NCBI GenBank assembly: GCA_035536395.1 | Contig: DATLOE010000015.1 | Coordinates: 1 to 39,755 of the forward strand | Reading direction: 5' to 3' | Origin: Candidatus Dormiibacterota bacterium | GTDB taxonomy: Bacteria > Patescibacteriota > Saccharimonadia > UBA4664 > DATLOE01 | DNA length: 39,755 bases | Shown: positions 6,952 to 13,930 of the stretch, one piece after another | Layout of the letters: every line of letters begins with the position of its first letter | Numbering within the stretch: the first letter of the stretch is position 1 | Program-made: the position numbers and the translations under genes | Notes under the pieces: model-generated | The model's input: the letters and a program-made list of their open reading frames with translations, nothing else | Database searches by the model: none | Told to the model about the DNA's origin: nothing

Positions 6952-7413
6952 ATGCATCAAATAGCCCCAGGCAGACAGTCTAAGAATTCAACCCTTAACA
7001 CAGCTCTGGTCGTACTGCTGATAGTGGTTTCGGTTGTAGCAACTATTTATTTAGGAATGCGCATCTTAAGCACGTCTAACACCAGCAAGGCTATTAAGAG
7101 CAAGCAATACCAAGCGCTCTTCCTGACCAACGGACAGGTCTACTTTGGAAAATTAAAATCAGTCGACAGCAGCTACGTGAGGCTGAACGATATTTACTAC
7201 CTGCAGGTACAGCAGTCAGTGCAGCCTGGTGAGCAGAAAAAGGAAGGTGACGATAAACAGCCTCAAGTTTCCTTGGCCAAGCTAGGCGGTGAACTTCACG
7301 GACCAGAAGATGTTATGTATATCTCACGCGATCAAGTGCTGTTCTGGGAAAACCTAAAAGACGACGGTAAGGTTGTAACAGCGATTAAAGAGAACCAGTC
7401 GGGTAAAAAGTAA
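6952..7413 (+). CDS. Conserved CPR single-pass membrane protein
   Basis: A 153-residue protein with a short basic N-terminus and one membrane helix at about 17-39. The outer or soluble domain contains YQALFLTNGQVYFGKLKSVD and then YVRLNDIYYLQVQ, followed by SLAKLGGELHGPEDVMYIS. I recall this pattern from small proteins common in Saccharibacteria and related CPR groups, of unknown function. The repeated beta-hairpin look of the domain suggests a barrel or PRC-like fold, but that is a guess. A ribosome site (CGGAGAG) lies 5 nt before the ATG, and a terminator follows. Confidence 0.8.
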   Translation: MHQIAPGRQSKNSTLNTALVVLLIVVSVVATIYLGMRILSTSNTSKAIKSKQYQALFLTNGQVYFGKLKSVDSSYVRLNDIYYLQVQQSVQPGEQKKEGDDKQPQVSLAKLGGELHGPEDVMYISRDQVLFWENLKDDGKVVTAIKENQSGKK

Positions 7414-7425
7414 AATAAAAGTTTA

Positions 7426-7456
7426 TTAAAAAGTCCCCTTTCGGGGGGATTTTTTA
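7426..7456 (+). terminator. Rho-independent terminator
   Basis: AAAAAGTCCCC, a TTTC loop and GGGGGGATTTTTT form a stem flanked by A and T runs, so it could act on both strands. Confidence 0.8.
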
Positions 7457-7484
7457 ATTCCACCCTTCTTCCCCAAGGAAGAGA

Positions 7485-8579
7485 TTATTTAAGTTTTACC
7501 CTGCCGGCAGGCAGGCTTGAGTGTCGGTTTGGGGATTGGGAAAGGAAGATTACTAGCCACCAGATAAGCCACAGCACGGCCGTAACTATGGCAAAGTTAA
7601 CTGCGATATTATCTGACACCCACGCACCTAGCAGAATATCTAGCAGGAAAATTACGATGCCTTGCAGCGTATAAGCCAGCAGAGAGTTGCGCCCCAGCAC
7701 AGTGAGGAAGCCTCCTGCCAGCCGGCTAATAGCTGCCTGGTATTTGCTAAATAAACCGTAGAGCAGGCTAAACCATAATAGGGCTACTATAATCCTAGCC
7801 GGCTCCATCGTCTGCCGCACAAAATAAGATTCTAGATTATCCCTATACCACTGCTCTGCCCCGTGAAAATGGATGAAGAATACGCCCAGAGCCACCGTTA
7901 TAGCCATGAAGCTGCCTAAGAACATCCAGGCATTCCGCTTTAGGCGTGGGGCAAGAGAGCGCCACTTGGCTTCTAATCGCGGCAAGTGGTAGCCGGCTAT
8001 GATTCCGATTACAAAAAGCAGCTGCCAGGCGAGGCCGAAATGATCTCCGCGCAGCAGCCAGACAGATGCCGACGCGACCAGTACCAATTGCCACAAGCGC
8101 TTGTGCAAGGCCCACAGAATTAGCGGCGAAACAAATAAAAAGGCCGCGTAGTAAATTAAAAAGTCGGTCCAGCCATAAACATACTGACCGGTAATGGCAT
8201 TAAGGATCAGTGAAGGCCAATCGTCATTTAAATTCGCGCCGCCTTTAATATTGCTGCCAAAACCCAAATGTTTGGCAAGTGCCGTAAACCCGAGAGTTAG
8301 CGCTACCGCCAGTACATACAGCTTCCCGGCCCGGCGCCAGAGTTTACTCGTGGCATAACGGGCACCATAATGAACCCAATCCCTCCCCCGGACCAAGCCG
8401 ACCATCATACCCGAAATTATAAAGAAGCCTTCAGCTGCAGAAGCCCATAGAACACCCTTGCCAGTTATCACCTCATAACCGGCCGGTGCTCGGCGCAGAT
8501 GATCGACTATTATCACGAATATAAAAAACCCGCGTAAAAGGTCTATTGCGGGGCGGCGAATTAGTTTAGAAGTCTTCAA
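7485..8579 (-). CDS. OpgC-like membrane acyltransferase
   Basis: A 364-residue polytopic protein with about ten membrane helices. The N-terminal part, with LLRGFFIFVIIVDHL and then SAAEGFFIISGMMVG, matches the pattern of OpgC-type proteins (RG..., DH, AE.F...SG), which transfer acyl or succinyl groups to sugars or glycans at the membrane. The start is TTG at 8579, overlapping the upstream stop as TTGA, so it is translated with the 173-aa gene. Its likely job here is modification of surface polysaccharide; the acceptor is unknown. Confidence 0.75.
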   Translation of the reverse strand: MKTSKLIRRPAIDLLRGFFIFVIIVDHLRRAPAGYEVITGKGVLWASAAEGFFIISGMMVGLVRGRDWVHYGARYATSKLWRRAGKLYVLAVALTLGFTALAKHLGFGSNIKGGANLNDDWPSLILNAITGQYVYGWTDFLIYYAAFLFVSPLILWALHKRLWQLVLVASASVWLLRGDHFGLAWQLLFVIGIIAGYHLPRLEAKWRSLAPRLKRNAWMFLGSFMAITVALGVFFIHFHGAEQWYRDNLESYFVRQTMEPARIIVALLWFSLLYGLFSKYQAAISRLAGGFLTVLGRNSLLAYTLQGIVIFLLDILLGAWVSDNIAVNFAIVTAVLWLIWWLVIFLSQSPNRHSSLPAGRVKLK

Positions 8580-9097
8580 GCCCTAGCCCGATAAATTCCT
8601 ATGGCTAAAACCACGACAGCAGCTAGGATGCTAAGGCCGGCCAAATCCGGCGTCCAGATTGGCGAAGTAAGTACCTTAGTGTAAGCGGCCTGGTCGGGCA
8701 TCACTGCCGGTTGGGGGTTAGCGCCAGGACGCGCCCGAGAATTAATATAGTCACTCACGCATTTTGCCTGGGCAATCGAATCTTTATGAACCGCACATGC
8801 CCGCTGCGCCTCGCCATACAGTTGGCTACTGGAGCTGGGCTGGGCGGTAGCCTTTGCTGCCTCCACTGCACGATTGTAGCTGTCTTTTAGAAAAATCTGG
8901 GTACCGGAAAGCATATGCGCATTGGTGTAGAGCTGTAGTGCTACGAGATCGGCGCCTACATCCTGGCCGGCAGCGTCTTTTGCAACTATTTTCGCGGCCT
9001 GCTGGTTTACATAGCTTTTGCCGGCTGCAATCTGGATAATTCCGAATGCCATAGCCAGGGCGGCAATAATTAAAATATTACGCTTAGAGATTTTCAT
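8576..9097 (-). CDS. Two-TM protein with an external domain, unknown
   Basis: A 173-residue protein, not recognised. It has a membrane helix at each end (about 8-25 and 149-168) and a central polar domain of about 120 residues, which should lie outside the cell. The central domain holds two cysteines (ACAVHKD and AKCVSDY) 14 residues apart that could form a disulfide. It precedes and overlaps the OpgC-like gene, so it may be an accessory of the acyltransferase. A possible promoter lies just upstream: TTGTAA then, after 16 nt, TAAAAT, 9 nt before the ATG. Confidence 0.7.
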   Translation of the reverse strand: MKISKRNILIIAALAMAFGIIQIAAGKSYVNQQAAKIVAKDAAGQDVGADLVALQLYTNAHMLSGTQIFLKDSYNRAVEAAKATAQPSSSSQLYGEAQRACAVHKDSIAQAKCVSDYINSRARPGANPQPAVMPDQAAYTKVLTSPIWTPDLAGLSILAAVVVLAIGIYRARA

Positions 9098-9139
9098 ACC
9101 TTAGCTATTTTAAAAGAAGGCTCACACATTACAACCGCC

Positions 9140-9226
9140 CTATAGAAAAGCAAAAGGTGCGAGGGTTGCCACCACAAATAGCAGAACCATAATAATAATT
9201 GCTATTTTTTGTGCTTTATCGCTCAT
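9140..9226 (-). CDS. 28-aa single-pass membrane peptide after the ZIP transporter
   Basis: A short frame beginning MSDKAQKIAIIIMVLLFVVA and ending LAPFAFL. It consists of a short charged N-terminus and one membrane helix. The ATG overlaps the stop of the ZIP transporter gene as ATGA and is preceded closely by AGGA. Like the 33-aa peptide at 3306-3407, it is a tiny membrane ORF at the 3' end of a membrane-protein gene. Function unknown; a small subunit or modulator of the transporter is possible. Confidence 0.5.
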   Translation of the reverse strand: MSDKAQKIAIIIMVLLFVVATLAPFAFL

Positions 9227-9960
9227 ATTCCTGCCATCTTAGTAACTGTAAAAATAAATACCGCGCCGACCATGGTCATGGCCAAAGTAAGGCGCGAAGG
9301 ATGCTTGGTGCTAGCCTCAGGCAGCACATCGCTGGCACCTATATAGAGCAAGAAGCCGGCCGAAATGCCCAGATAAGCTAGAAGTACCGGCTCGGGCAGT
9401 GTAAAGAGTAAAGTAGAGGCAGCACCCAGCGGAGCGGCTAAGGCCACCACTAGAAGCAACTGTAGCGATTTTCGGGGAGAGTTCTTATGTGCTAGCATCA
9501 GCCCGACAGTATTTAAGCCATCCGAAAAATTATGCGCCACCACCGCTAGCGCTACAGCTAGTCCAATAGCCGCATTCACCTGAAAAGCCAGACCAATCGC
9601 CACTCCGTCTAGAAAGGTATGACTGGCAATTGCGGCGGCTGAAAGCTGGCCGACAGCCGGGTGACCCAAACGCACATTGCGCTCTTCCTCATGGACATGT
9701 GTATGAATGTGAGTCATCTTCTCTAATATGTGAAAAGCCAGAAACCCGCCCATCATGCCTATCATAGGAATAGTTGGATCATAACCACCGGCATGTACGA
9801 TTTCAAAGATTTCAGGCAGCAGATCAAAGATGACTACTCCCATTAAAATCCCGGCCGTTAGGCCTAATACGTGATGCAAGTGGCGCCGGTATTTAAGCGC
9901 GAATAAGCCCCCGGCCATAGCGGCCAAGAACCCGACAATAGCAAACCAGACTGCAATCAA
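9223..9960 (-). CDS. ZIP family divalent metal transporter
   Basis: A 245-residue protein with about eight membrane helices. Metal-site motifs of ZIP proteins are present: HTFLDGVAIG in TM4 and HNFSDGLNT in TM5. Between TM3 and TM4 lies a His-rich loop (HIHTHVHEEE), typical of metal sensing or delivery. It should import zinc, iron or manganese. The start is TTG at 9960 with a modest GGGA upstream. The gene is divergent from the histidine kinase at 10062. Confidence 0.9.
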   Translation of the reverse strand: MIAVWFAIVGFLAAMAGGLFALKYRRHLHHVLGLTAGILMGVVIFDLLPEIFEIVHAGGYDPTIPMIGMMGGFLAFHILEKMTHIHTHVHEEERNVRLGHPAVGQLSAAAIASHTFLDGVAIGLAFQVNAAIGLAVALAVVAHNFSDGLNTVGLMLAHKNSPRKSLQLLLVVALAAPLGAASTLLFTLPEPVLLAYLGISAGFLLYIGASDVLPEASTKHPSRLTLAMTMVGAVFIFTVTKMAGI

Positions 9961-10025
9961 ACTTGTATTCCCATATTTATCACCTGTTCCACTTTATAGA
10001 TAACTATATTCTAAATCAAACGATT

Positions 10026-10055
10026 TTGAACCTGAGCCAACATAAGCAGTATAAT
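10026..10055 (+). promoter_or_regulatory. Promoter of the 10062 kinase (leaderless type)
   Basis: TTGAAC (10026-10031) and consensus TATAAT (10050-10055) are separated by 18 nt. The -10 ends 6 nt before the ATG at 10062, with no Shine-Dalgarno between. AACATAAGCAGTATAAT here differs by one base from the collagen gene promoter. Confidence 0.7.
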
Positions 10056-10061
10056 ACTGCT

Positions 10062-12020
10062 ATGGGTGTAATTGACGAACAGGCTGCTAACCGGCTAAAT
10101 GCCAGGCGCGGCTTAAGCAGAAGATTCTTTTTAACGGTAGTATTGCCGCCAGTTATTCCTTTTATTGTACTTGGATATCTCGGTTACGGGCAGCTCTCTG
10201 GCTTAATTAGAGCCTCACTTATAGATCAGCTAGCCAAATCGGCTCAAACCACGGCTGCCAAAGTAGACCGCGAAATCTCCATTCGCCAGACGGTTTTAAC
10301 CAAAACGGCCGAAGAAGTATTCGAGATAAAAAACGAATTTGACAGTAGAAGAAGCAAGCTGGCCACCCAGCGCGACAGCTGTACCCGCAATGTGAGTGTG
10401 AATATTAGTTTTATCGGCCAAGCCGATTGTGACCCCTTTCTGGCTGAGTTTGCCAGGTTAACAGTAAGAAGCAGCTCGCCCAGCTCAGTGTTGGCTGACT
10501 ACCGGCAGGCTATCAGCCAGGGCTACCAAAAGCAGGTTGCTGGGCTCACTAGTGATGAGAAGGCTAAAATCAGCGACCGGCTGCGGTCATACACAGTTTT
10601 CTTCCCGGAAACCACTGAAATTGTTATTAAAGCTGGGGGCAACACAGTGGCCGAAACGGCCAGTATCAGCCAGCGCTACAAATCATCTGGCTCCGGTGTG
10701 TTACCGCTTCAGACGGCTGGGGATAAACGGCTGGTAGGTCTTGGCGGTAATGTATCTGCTAAAGGCTACAGCGGCAGCGTGCTGGCGGCTTATGACGCCG
10801 ACCACAGCGGTTTTTTAAAGCCCTCTTGGCAATCAGCCCCCCGGCCGTATAAAGAAGATGCCGTATATATTGCCGAATCAAGCGGTAGTGTGGTTTACCC
10901 CAAGCTAGCTGATAGCAAAAATAGATCAAAAATCTTGGCAAGCGCCGCCAAACAAAGCAAGGCTGCAAGCCCCGAGTATTCATTTAATGAGGGTGGAAAG
11001 CCAATGATTGCCCGGTCTGCTAGGATCAACGACAGCCCTTGGCTGGTCATGGCAGCTTCCCCAACCCAGCTAGTATTGGGTGAGCTGAATACTGCGCAAA
11101 ATCTGGCTTTGGGGGCTATTGTCATCTCGCTATTGGTCTCACTGTTTGTCGGATTAGTCTTTGTAGCCTCTGCCACAGAAGCAATTAAAAAACTATTAGC
11201 CGGCGCGTTGCTATTTGCCAGCGGTAAGCTGGACCACAAAATCACCCTTAAGACTAAGGATGAGCTGCAGGCCTTGGCCGAAACTATGAATGATATGGCG
11301 GCCCAGATTCTGGCTGGCCAGAAAGCGCTAGACGAAAAAAACAAAGAGTTTATTAGTGTTGCCACTCATGAGCTCAAAGCCCCCATGACGTCCATTATCG
11401 GCAACTTATCGATGGTATTAGAGGATGGGATGGGCAAGGTCGATAGGCAAGCCCGGGAGCTAATAGGCCAGGCCTTTCTGGGAACTACCCGACTACGGGA
11501 GCTAGTAACCGATATGCTAGACATTGCCCGGTTGGAAGGCGGCAAGATCCAGTTTGAGATTAAACCGACAGATATCGGCAAACTCACAAATGAAATAATT
11601 AGTATGCAGTCCGTACCGGCTAAGGGCAGAAAGGTCAGCTTCGCCTACCAGCCAGGCAAACCACCCCAAAAAGTACTTGCCGACGAAGCCAAACTGCAGA
11701 TTATTTTGACGAATTTTATTTCTAACGCCATTAAATACAACCGCACTGGCGGCCAGGTGATTATAAGGCATTCCGTACAAAACGGACATCTAACCACCTC
11801 GGTAGCCGACACCGGTCTAGGTATACCCAAGGAGCAGCAGGCCAAGATGTTCCAAAAGTTCTTTAGAGTGCAATCGCGCAATCGCAGTAATATTCCTGGT
11901 ACCGGACTTGGTCTGTATATCACTAAGCAGTTTATCGAAGCAATGGGTGGTGCAGTCTGGTTTGAGTCGCAAGAAGGCAAAGGTACAGCCTTTTACTTCA
12001 GACTGCCGCTGGCTGAATAG
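10062..12020 (+). CDS. Membrane sensor histidine kinase with Cache-like external domain and HAMP
   Basis: A 652-residue protein; the start is chosen at 10062 because the -10 lies 6 nt upstream. TM1 is at about 21-42, an external sensor of about 300 residues follows (Cache-like by position and length), and TM2 is at about 346-368. Then come a HAMP linker, HisKA with the phosphorylated His436 in VATHELKAPM, and HATPase with the N box FISNAIKYN, G1 DTGLGIP, F box FQKFFR and G2 GTGLGLY. All catalytic motifs are intact. No response regulator is adjacent, so the partner must be encoded elsewhere, perhaps one of the two receivers at 16.1-16.9 kb. The sensor ligand is unknown. Confidence 0.9.
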   Translation: MGVIDEQAANRLNARRGLSRRFFLTVVLPPVIPFIVLGYLGYGQLSGLIRASLIDQLAKSAQTTAAKVDREISIRQTVLTKTAEEVFEIKNEFDSRRSKLATQRDSCTRNVSVNISFIGQADCDPFLAEFARLTVRSSSPSSVLADYRQAISQGYQKQVAGLTSDEKAKISDRLRSYTVFFPETTEIVIKAGGNTVAETASISQRYKSSGSGVLPLQTAGDKRLVGLGGNVSAKGYSGSVLAAYDADHSGFLKPSWQSAPRPYKEDAVYIAESSGSVVYPKLADSKNRSKILASAAKQSKAASPEYSFNEGGKPMIARSARINDSPWLVMAASPTQLVLGELNTAQNLALGAIVISLLVSLFVGLVFVASATEAIKKLLAGALLFASGKLDHKITLKTKDELQALAETMNDMAAQILAGQKALDEKNKEFISVATHELKAPMTSIIGNLSMVLEDGMGKVDRQARELIGQAFLGTTRLRELVTDMLDIARLEGGKIQFEIKPTDIGKLTNEIISMQSVPAKGRKVSFAYQPGKPPQKVLADEAKLQIILTNFISNAIKYNRTGGQVIIRHSVQNGHLTTSVADTGLGIPKEQQAKMFQKFFRVQSRNRSNIPGTGLGLYITKQFIEAMGGAVWFESQEGKGTAFYFRLPLAE

Positions 12021-12023
12021 TTC

Positions 12024-12464
12024 TTATTTAGGATTTTCGGCTAAAATTTTGATATTGTTTAAATCAGATTTGATGCGGTTGTAGGCCATATACTTAAAAA
12101 TCGGCTCCGCCATATTAAATATTTTGACATTAGCCTCAATCTTACAGTTGCAGATTAAATTGGTGCAATTCTTTTTGGTCTCTGAAACCTGATAATTTAC
12201 TGTGTAAGCCAATGGGCCGGCCTCACTTTTTACCTCAAATTCTTTGCCCGCAAGCAGTTTTGTTACCCTATTAGTCGATTTAATTTTTTTACCAAGTGGA
12301 TAGCCGGTAGAATCATAGACCTGATTGACTTTTAATTCCCCGACAGCCGAAACGTGAGTAATAACGGTGCTCCATAGAGTATGGCAATCAGCATTCTGGA
12401 GATATTTAAACACCTCCTTTGGCTTGGAGCTGATCACGATCTTGGCTTGGATACTTACTGACAT
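12024..12464 (-). CDS. SRPBCC (START/polyketide cyclase-like) family protein
   Basis: A 146-residue protein with the usual SRPBCC opening (SIQAKIVISSKPKEVFKYLQN, followed by the Trp of TLWSTVI), a beta-rich middle part (AGPLAYTVNYQV) and a C-terminal helix (KYMAYNRIKSDLNNI). Such proteins bind hydrophobic ligands in a deep pocket or act as cyclases; nothing here points to a specific ligand. Its 3' end lies 3 nt from that of the convergent kinase. No clear ribosome site precedes the ATG. It lies 42 nt after trpC on the same strand and could be cotranscribed. Confidence 0.75.
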   Translation of the reverse strand: MSVSIQAKIVISSKPKEVFKYLQNADCHTLWSTVITHVSAVGELKVNQVYDSTGYPLGKKIKSTNRVTKLLAGKEFEVKSEAGPLAYTVNYQVSETKKNCTNLICNCKIEANVKIFNMAEPIFKYMAYNRIKSDLNNIKILAENPK

Positions 12465-12506
12465 CTACTTAAAACTACCAACCCTGCAGTCTTTTTAAAA
12501 GGCTTT

Positions 12507-13283
12507 TCAATGTGTACCAAGCAGTTCTCTTGTCTTTAGTTCGGGGTCTTTAGCTCTCATCAATACTTCACCAATCAGCACTGCGTCAAAACCTGCAATA
12601 TTCAACTCTGTTAGTTGTTGGGCGCACGAATATCCGCTTTCTGCGACCACCAAGGTACCCGGCGGCGCCATTGGTCTCAGTAGGTTGGCCGTTTGGATAT
12701 CGACCTTGAAGGTTTTTAAGTTCCGGTTGTTAATACCAATAATCCTAGGGTTAATCTCCAGCGCGCGCTTTAGTTCGGCTTCGCTATGCACCTCTATAAG
12801 GCAATCCAGACCCAGCTCCCTAGCCTGCGCGTAAATCTCCCTGAGTTGCTTGGTGCTGAGTATGGCCGCTATCAGCAAGACTGCATCGGCGCCATATGCA
12901 GCGGCCTCATACAGCTGATACTGGCTAGTAATGAAGTCTTTGCGCAGAATCGGAATATCCACCGAATCTCTTACGTCTGCCAGATCTTGCAGCGATCCGC
13001 CGAAGCTCCCCTCTTCGGTTAAAACCGAAATGGCGGCCGCCCCAGCCCGTGTATACATCTTTGCGATTTCGGCGGCATTGCTTCCGCGACGAATATCACC
13101 CTTGCTGGGCGAGCGCCTTTTATGCTCAGCAATTAGGGACAGGCCCGGCTGCCCAAGAGCTTGGGTAAAGGATAGTTTAGCCCGACTGCGATTTTGTATC
13201 TTTCTTTCTAGCTCTCTTATGGGCAATTTTTTGCGCCGTACTTCGGCTTGGCGCGCTGAAGCACTAGCTAGCTGCTTTAGCAT
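12507..13283 (-). CDS. trpC: Indole-3-glycerol phosphate synthase
   Basis: A 258-residue protein of normal family length. The enzyme closes the indole ring in tryptophan synthesis, turning CdRP into indole-3-glycerol phosphate. Signature segments are intact: AEHKRRSPSKG (Glu53, Lys55), LRKDFI (Lys115), EVHSEAEL, IGINNRNLKTF, ESGY and GEVLMR. The start at 13283 lies inside the end of the MFS gene (20-nt overlap), so translation is probably coupled; only AAGAAAA precedes the ATG. No other trp gene is in the window, which is odd for a biosynthetic enzyme and suggests either a scattered pathway or another use. Confidence 0.93.
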   Translation of the reverse strand: MLKQLASASARQAEVRRKKLPIRELERKIQNRSRAKLSFTQALGQPGLSLIAEHKRRSPSKGDIRRGSNAAEIAKMYTRAGAAAISVLTEEGSFGGSLQDLADVRDSVDIPILRKDFITSQYQLYEAAAYGADAVLLIAAILSTKQLREIYAQARELGLDCLIEVHSEAELKRALEINPRIIGINNRNLKTFKVDIQTANLLRPMAPPGTLVVAESGYSCAQQLTELNIAGFDAVLIGEVLMRAKDPELKTRELLGTH

Positions 13284-13827
13284 TTTTCTTAAATTCGGAA
13301 TAAGCGATCAGCACCGCTAGCACCTGAACTAGAGTCATAAGTGTGAATATACCGGTAAATCCATGGGTAGCGATTATCAGCCCCCCTATTGCCGAACCGG
13401 CCGCAATTGCCAACATACTACTGGAATCATACAGCGACCACTCCTGAGATTCGCGGCCCTTGTCTTGGTTCCTGGCGTAAACGGTTTTATAGGCCGGCAA
13501 AAGCACCCCGGCTACAAGTGAATTAACTAGTAGCGCTAGAGCTAGAGAGGTGACATCACTCACCAGAAAAAAGCTGGCTGAGCCAATAGCGGCCATGCCA
13601 AAGCCCAGTACTACCAACTTGTCTTGGTTGAACCGGCTGGCAAACCGGGCGATAGCTAGTATCCATACCGCCATGGCCAGTGAATAAAAACTCCAAAGCA
13701 AACCGATTACAGCCGGTGTTGCGCCCACCTCAGTGGCGAATAGCGCGTATAGCGGCACGAAGAAATAATACCCGGCGAGGCTGATAAGATTGGCAGCTAA
13801 AAGCATTCTGAGTCTTGAGTTAGGCAT
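13264..13827 (-). CDS. Half-size MFS transporter-like protein (about 6 TM)
   Basis: A 187-residue protein from the ATG at 13827; a start eight codons upstream is possible. It has about six membrane helices and an MFS-like first half: PLYALFATEVGATPAVIGLL, then the cytoplasmic loop ARFASRFNQDKLVVLG. Full MFS transporters have about 400 residues and 12 helices, so this is half the usual length. The end is clean and no second half follows; trpC starts instead. It may act as a dimer or be a relic. A -10 (TATGAT) lies 6 nt before the chosen ATG. Confidence 0.75.
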   Translation of the reverse strand: MPNSRLRMLLAANLISLAGYYFFVPLYALFATEVGATPAVIGLLWSFYSLAMAVWILAIARFASRFNQDKLVVLGFGMAAIGSASFFLVSDVTSLALALLVNSLVAGVLLPAYKTVYARNQDKGRESQEWSLYDSSSMLAIAAGSAIGGLIIATHGFTGIFTLMTLVQVLAVLIAYSEFKKNAKAAS

Positions 13828-13833
13828 AGCACT

Positions 13834-13842
13834 ATCATAACA
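13834..13842 (-). promoter_or_regulatory. Extended -10 promoter of the MFS-trpC unit (leaderless type)
   Basis: On the minus strand TGTTATGAT (13842-13834) is an extended -10 ending 6 nt before the ATG at 13827. No good -35 is visible. Confidence 0.4.
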
Positions 13843-13869
13843 ATCTTGCATTCATCCTAAAACTTAAAA

Positions 13870-13898
13870 TTCAATTGTGCTTATGGTTAAGATATAAT
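13870..13898 (+). promoter_or_regulatory. Promoter of the 13931 kinase
   Basis: TTCAAT (13870-13875) and consensus TATAAT (13893-13898) are separated by 17 nt. The spacer carries GCTTATG. In the reverse complement it reads AACCATAAGCACAATTG, close to the sequence at the 6514 promoter. The leader contains AGAGGTGGGG 12 nt before the ATG. Confidence 0.65.
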
Positions 13899-13930
13899 TA
13901 ATATGATAAGAGGTGGGGTATATTTAAAAA

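Noticed and set aside
13264-13827. MFS gene as a frameshifted full-length transporter
   Set aside because: The stop is followed directly by the overlapping trpC start, and no second MFS half is present in any frame.
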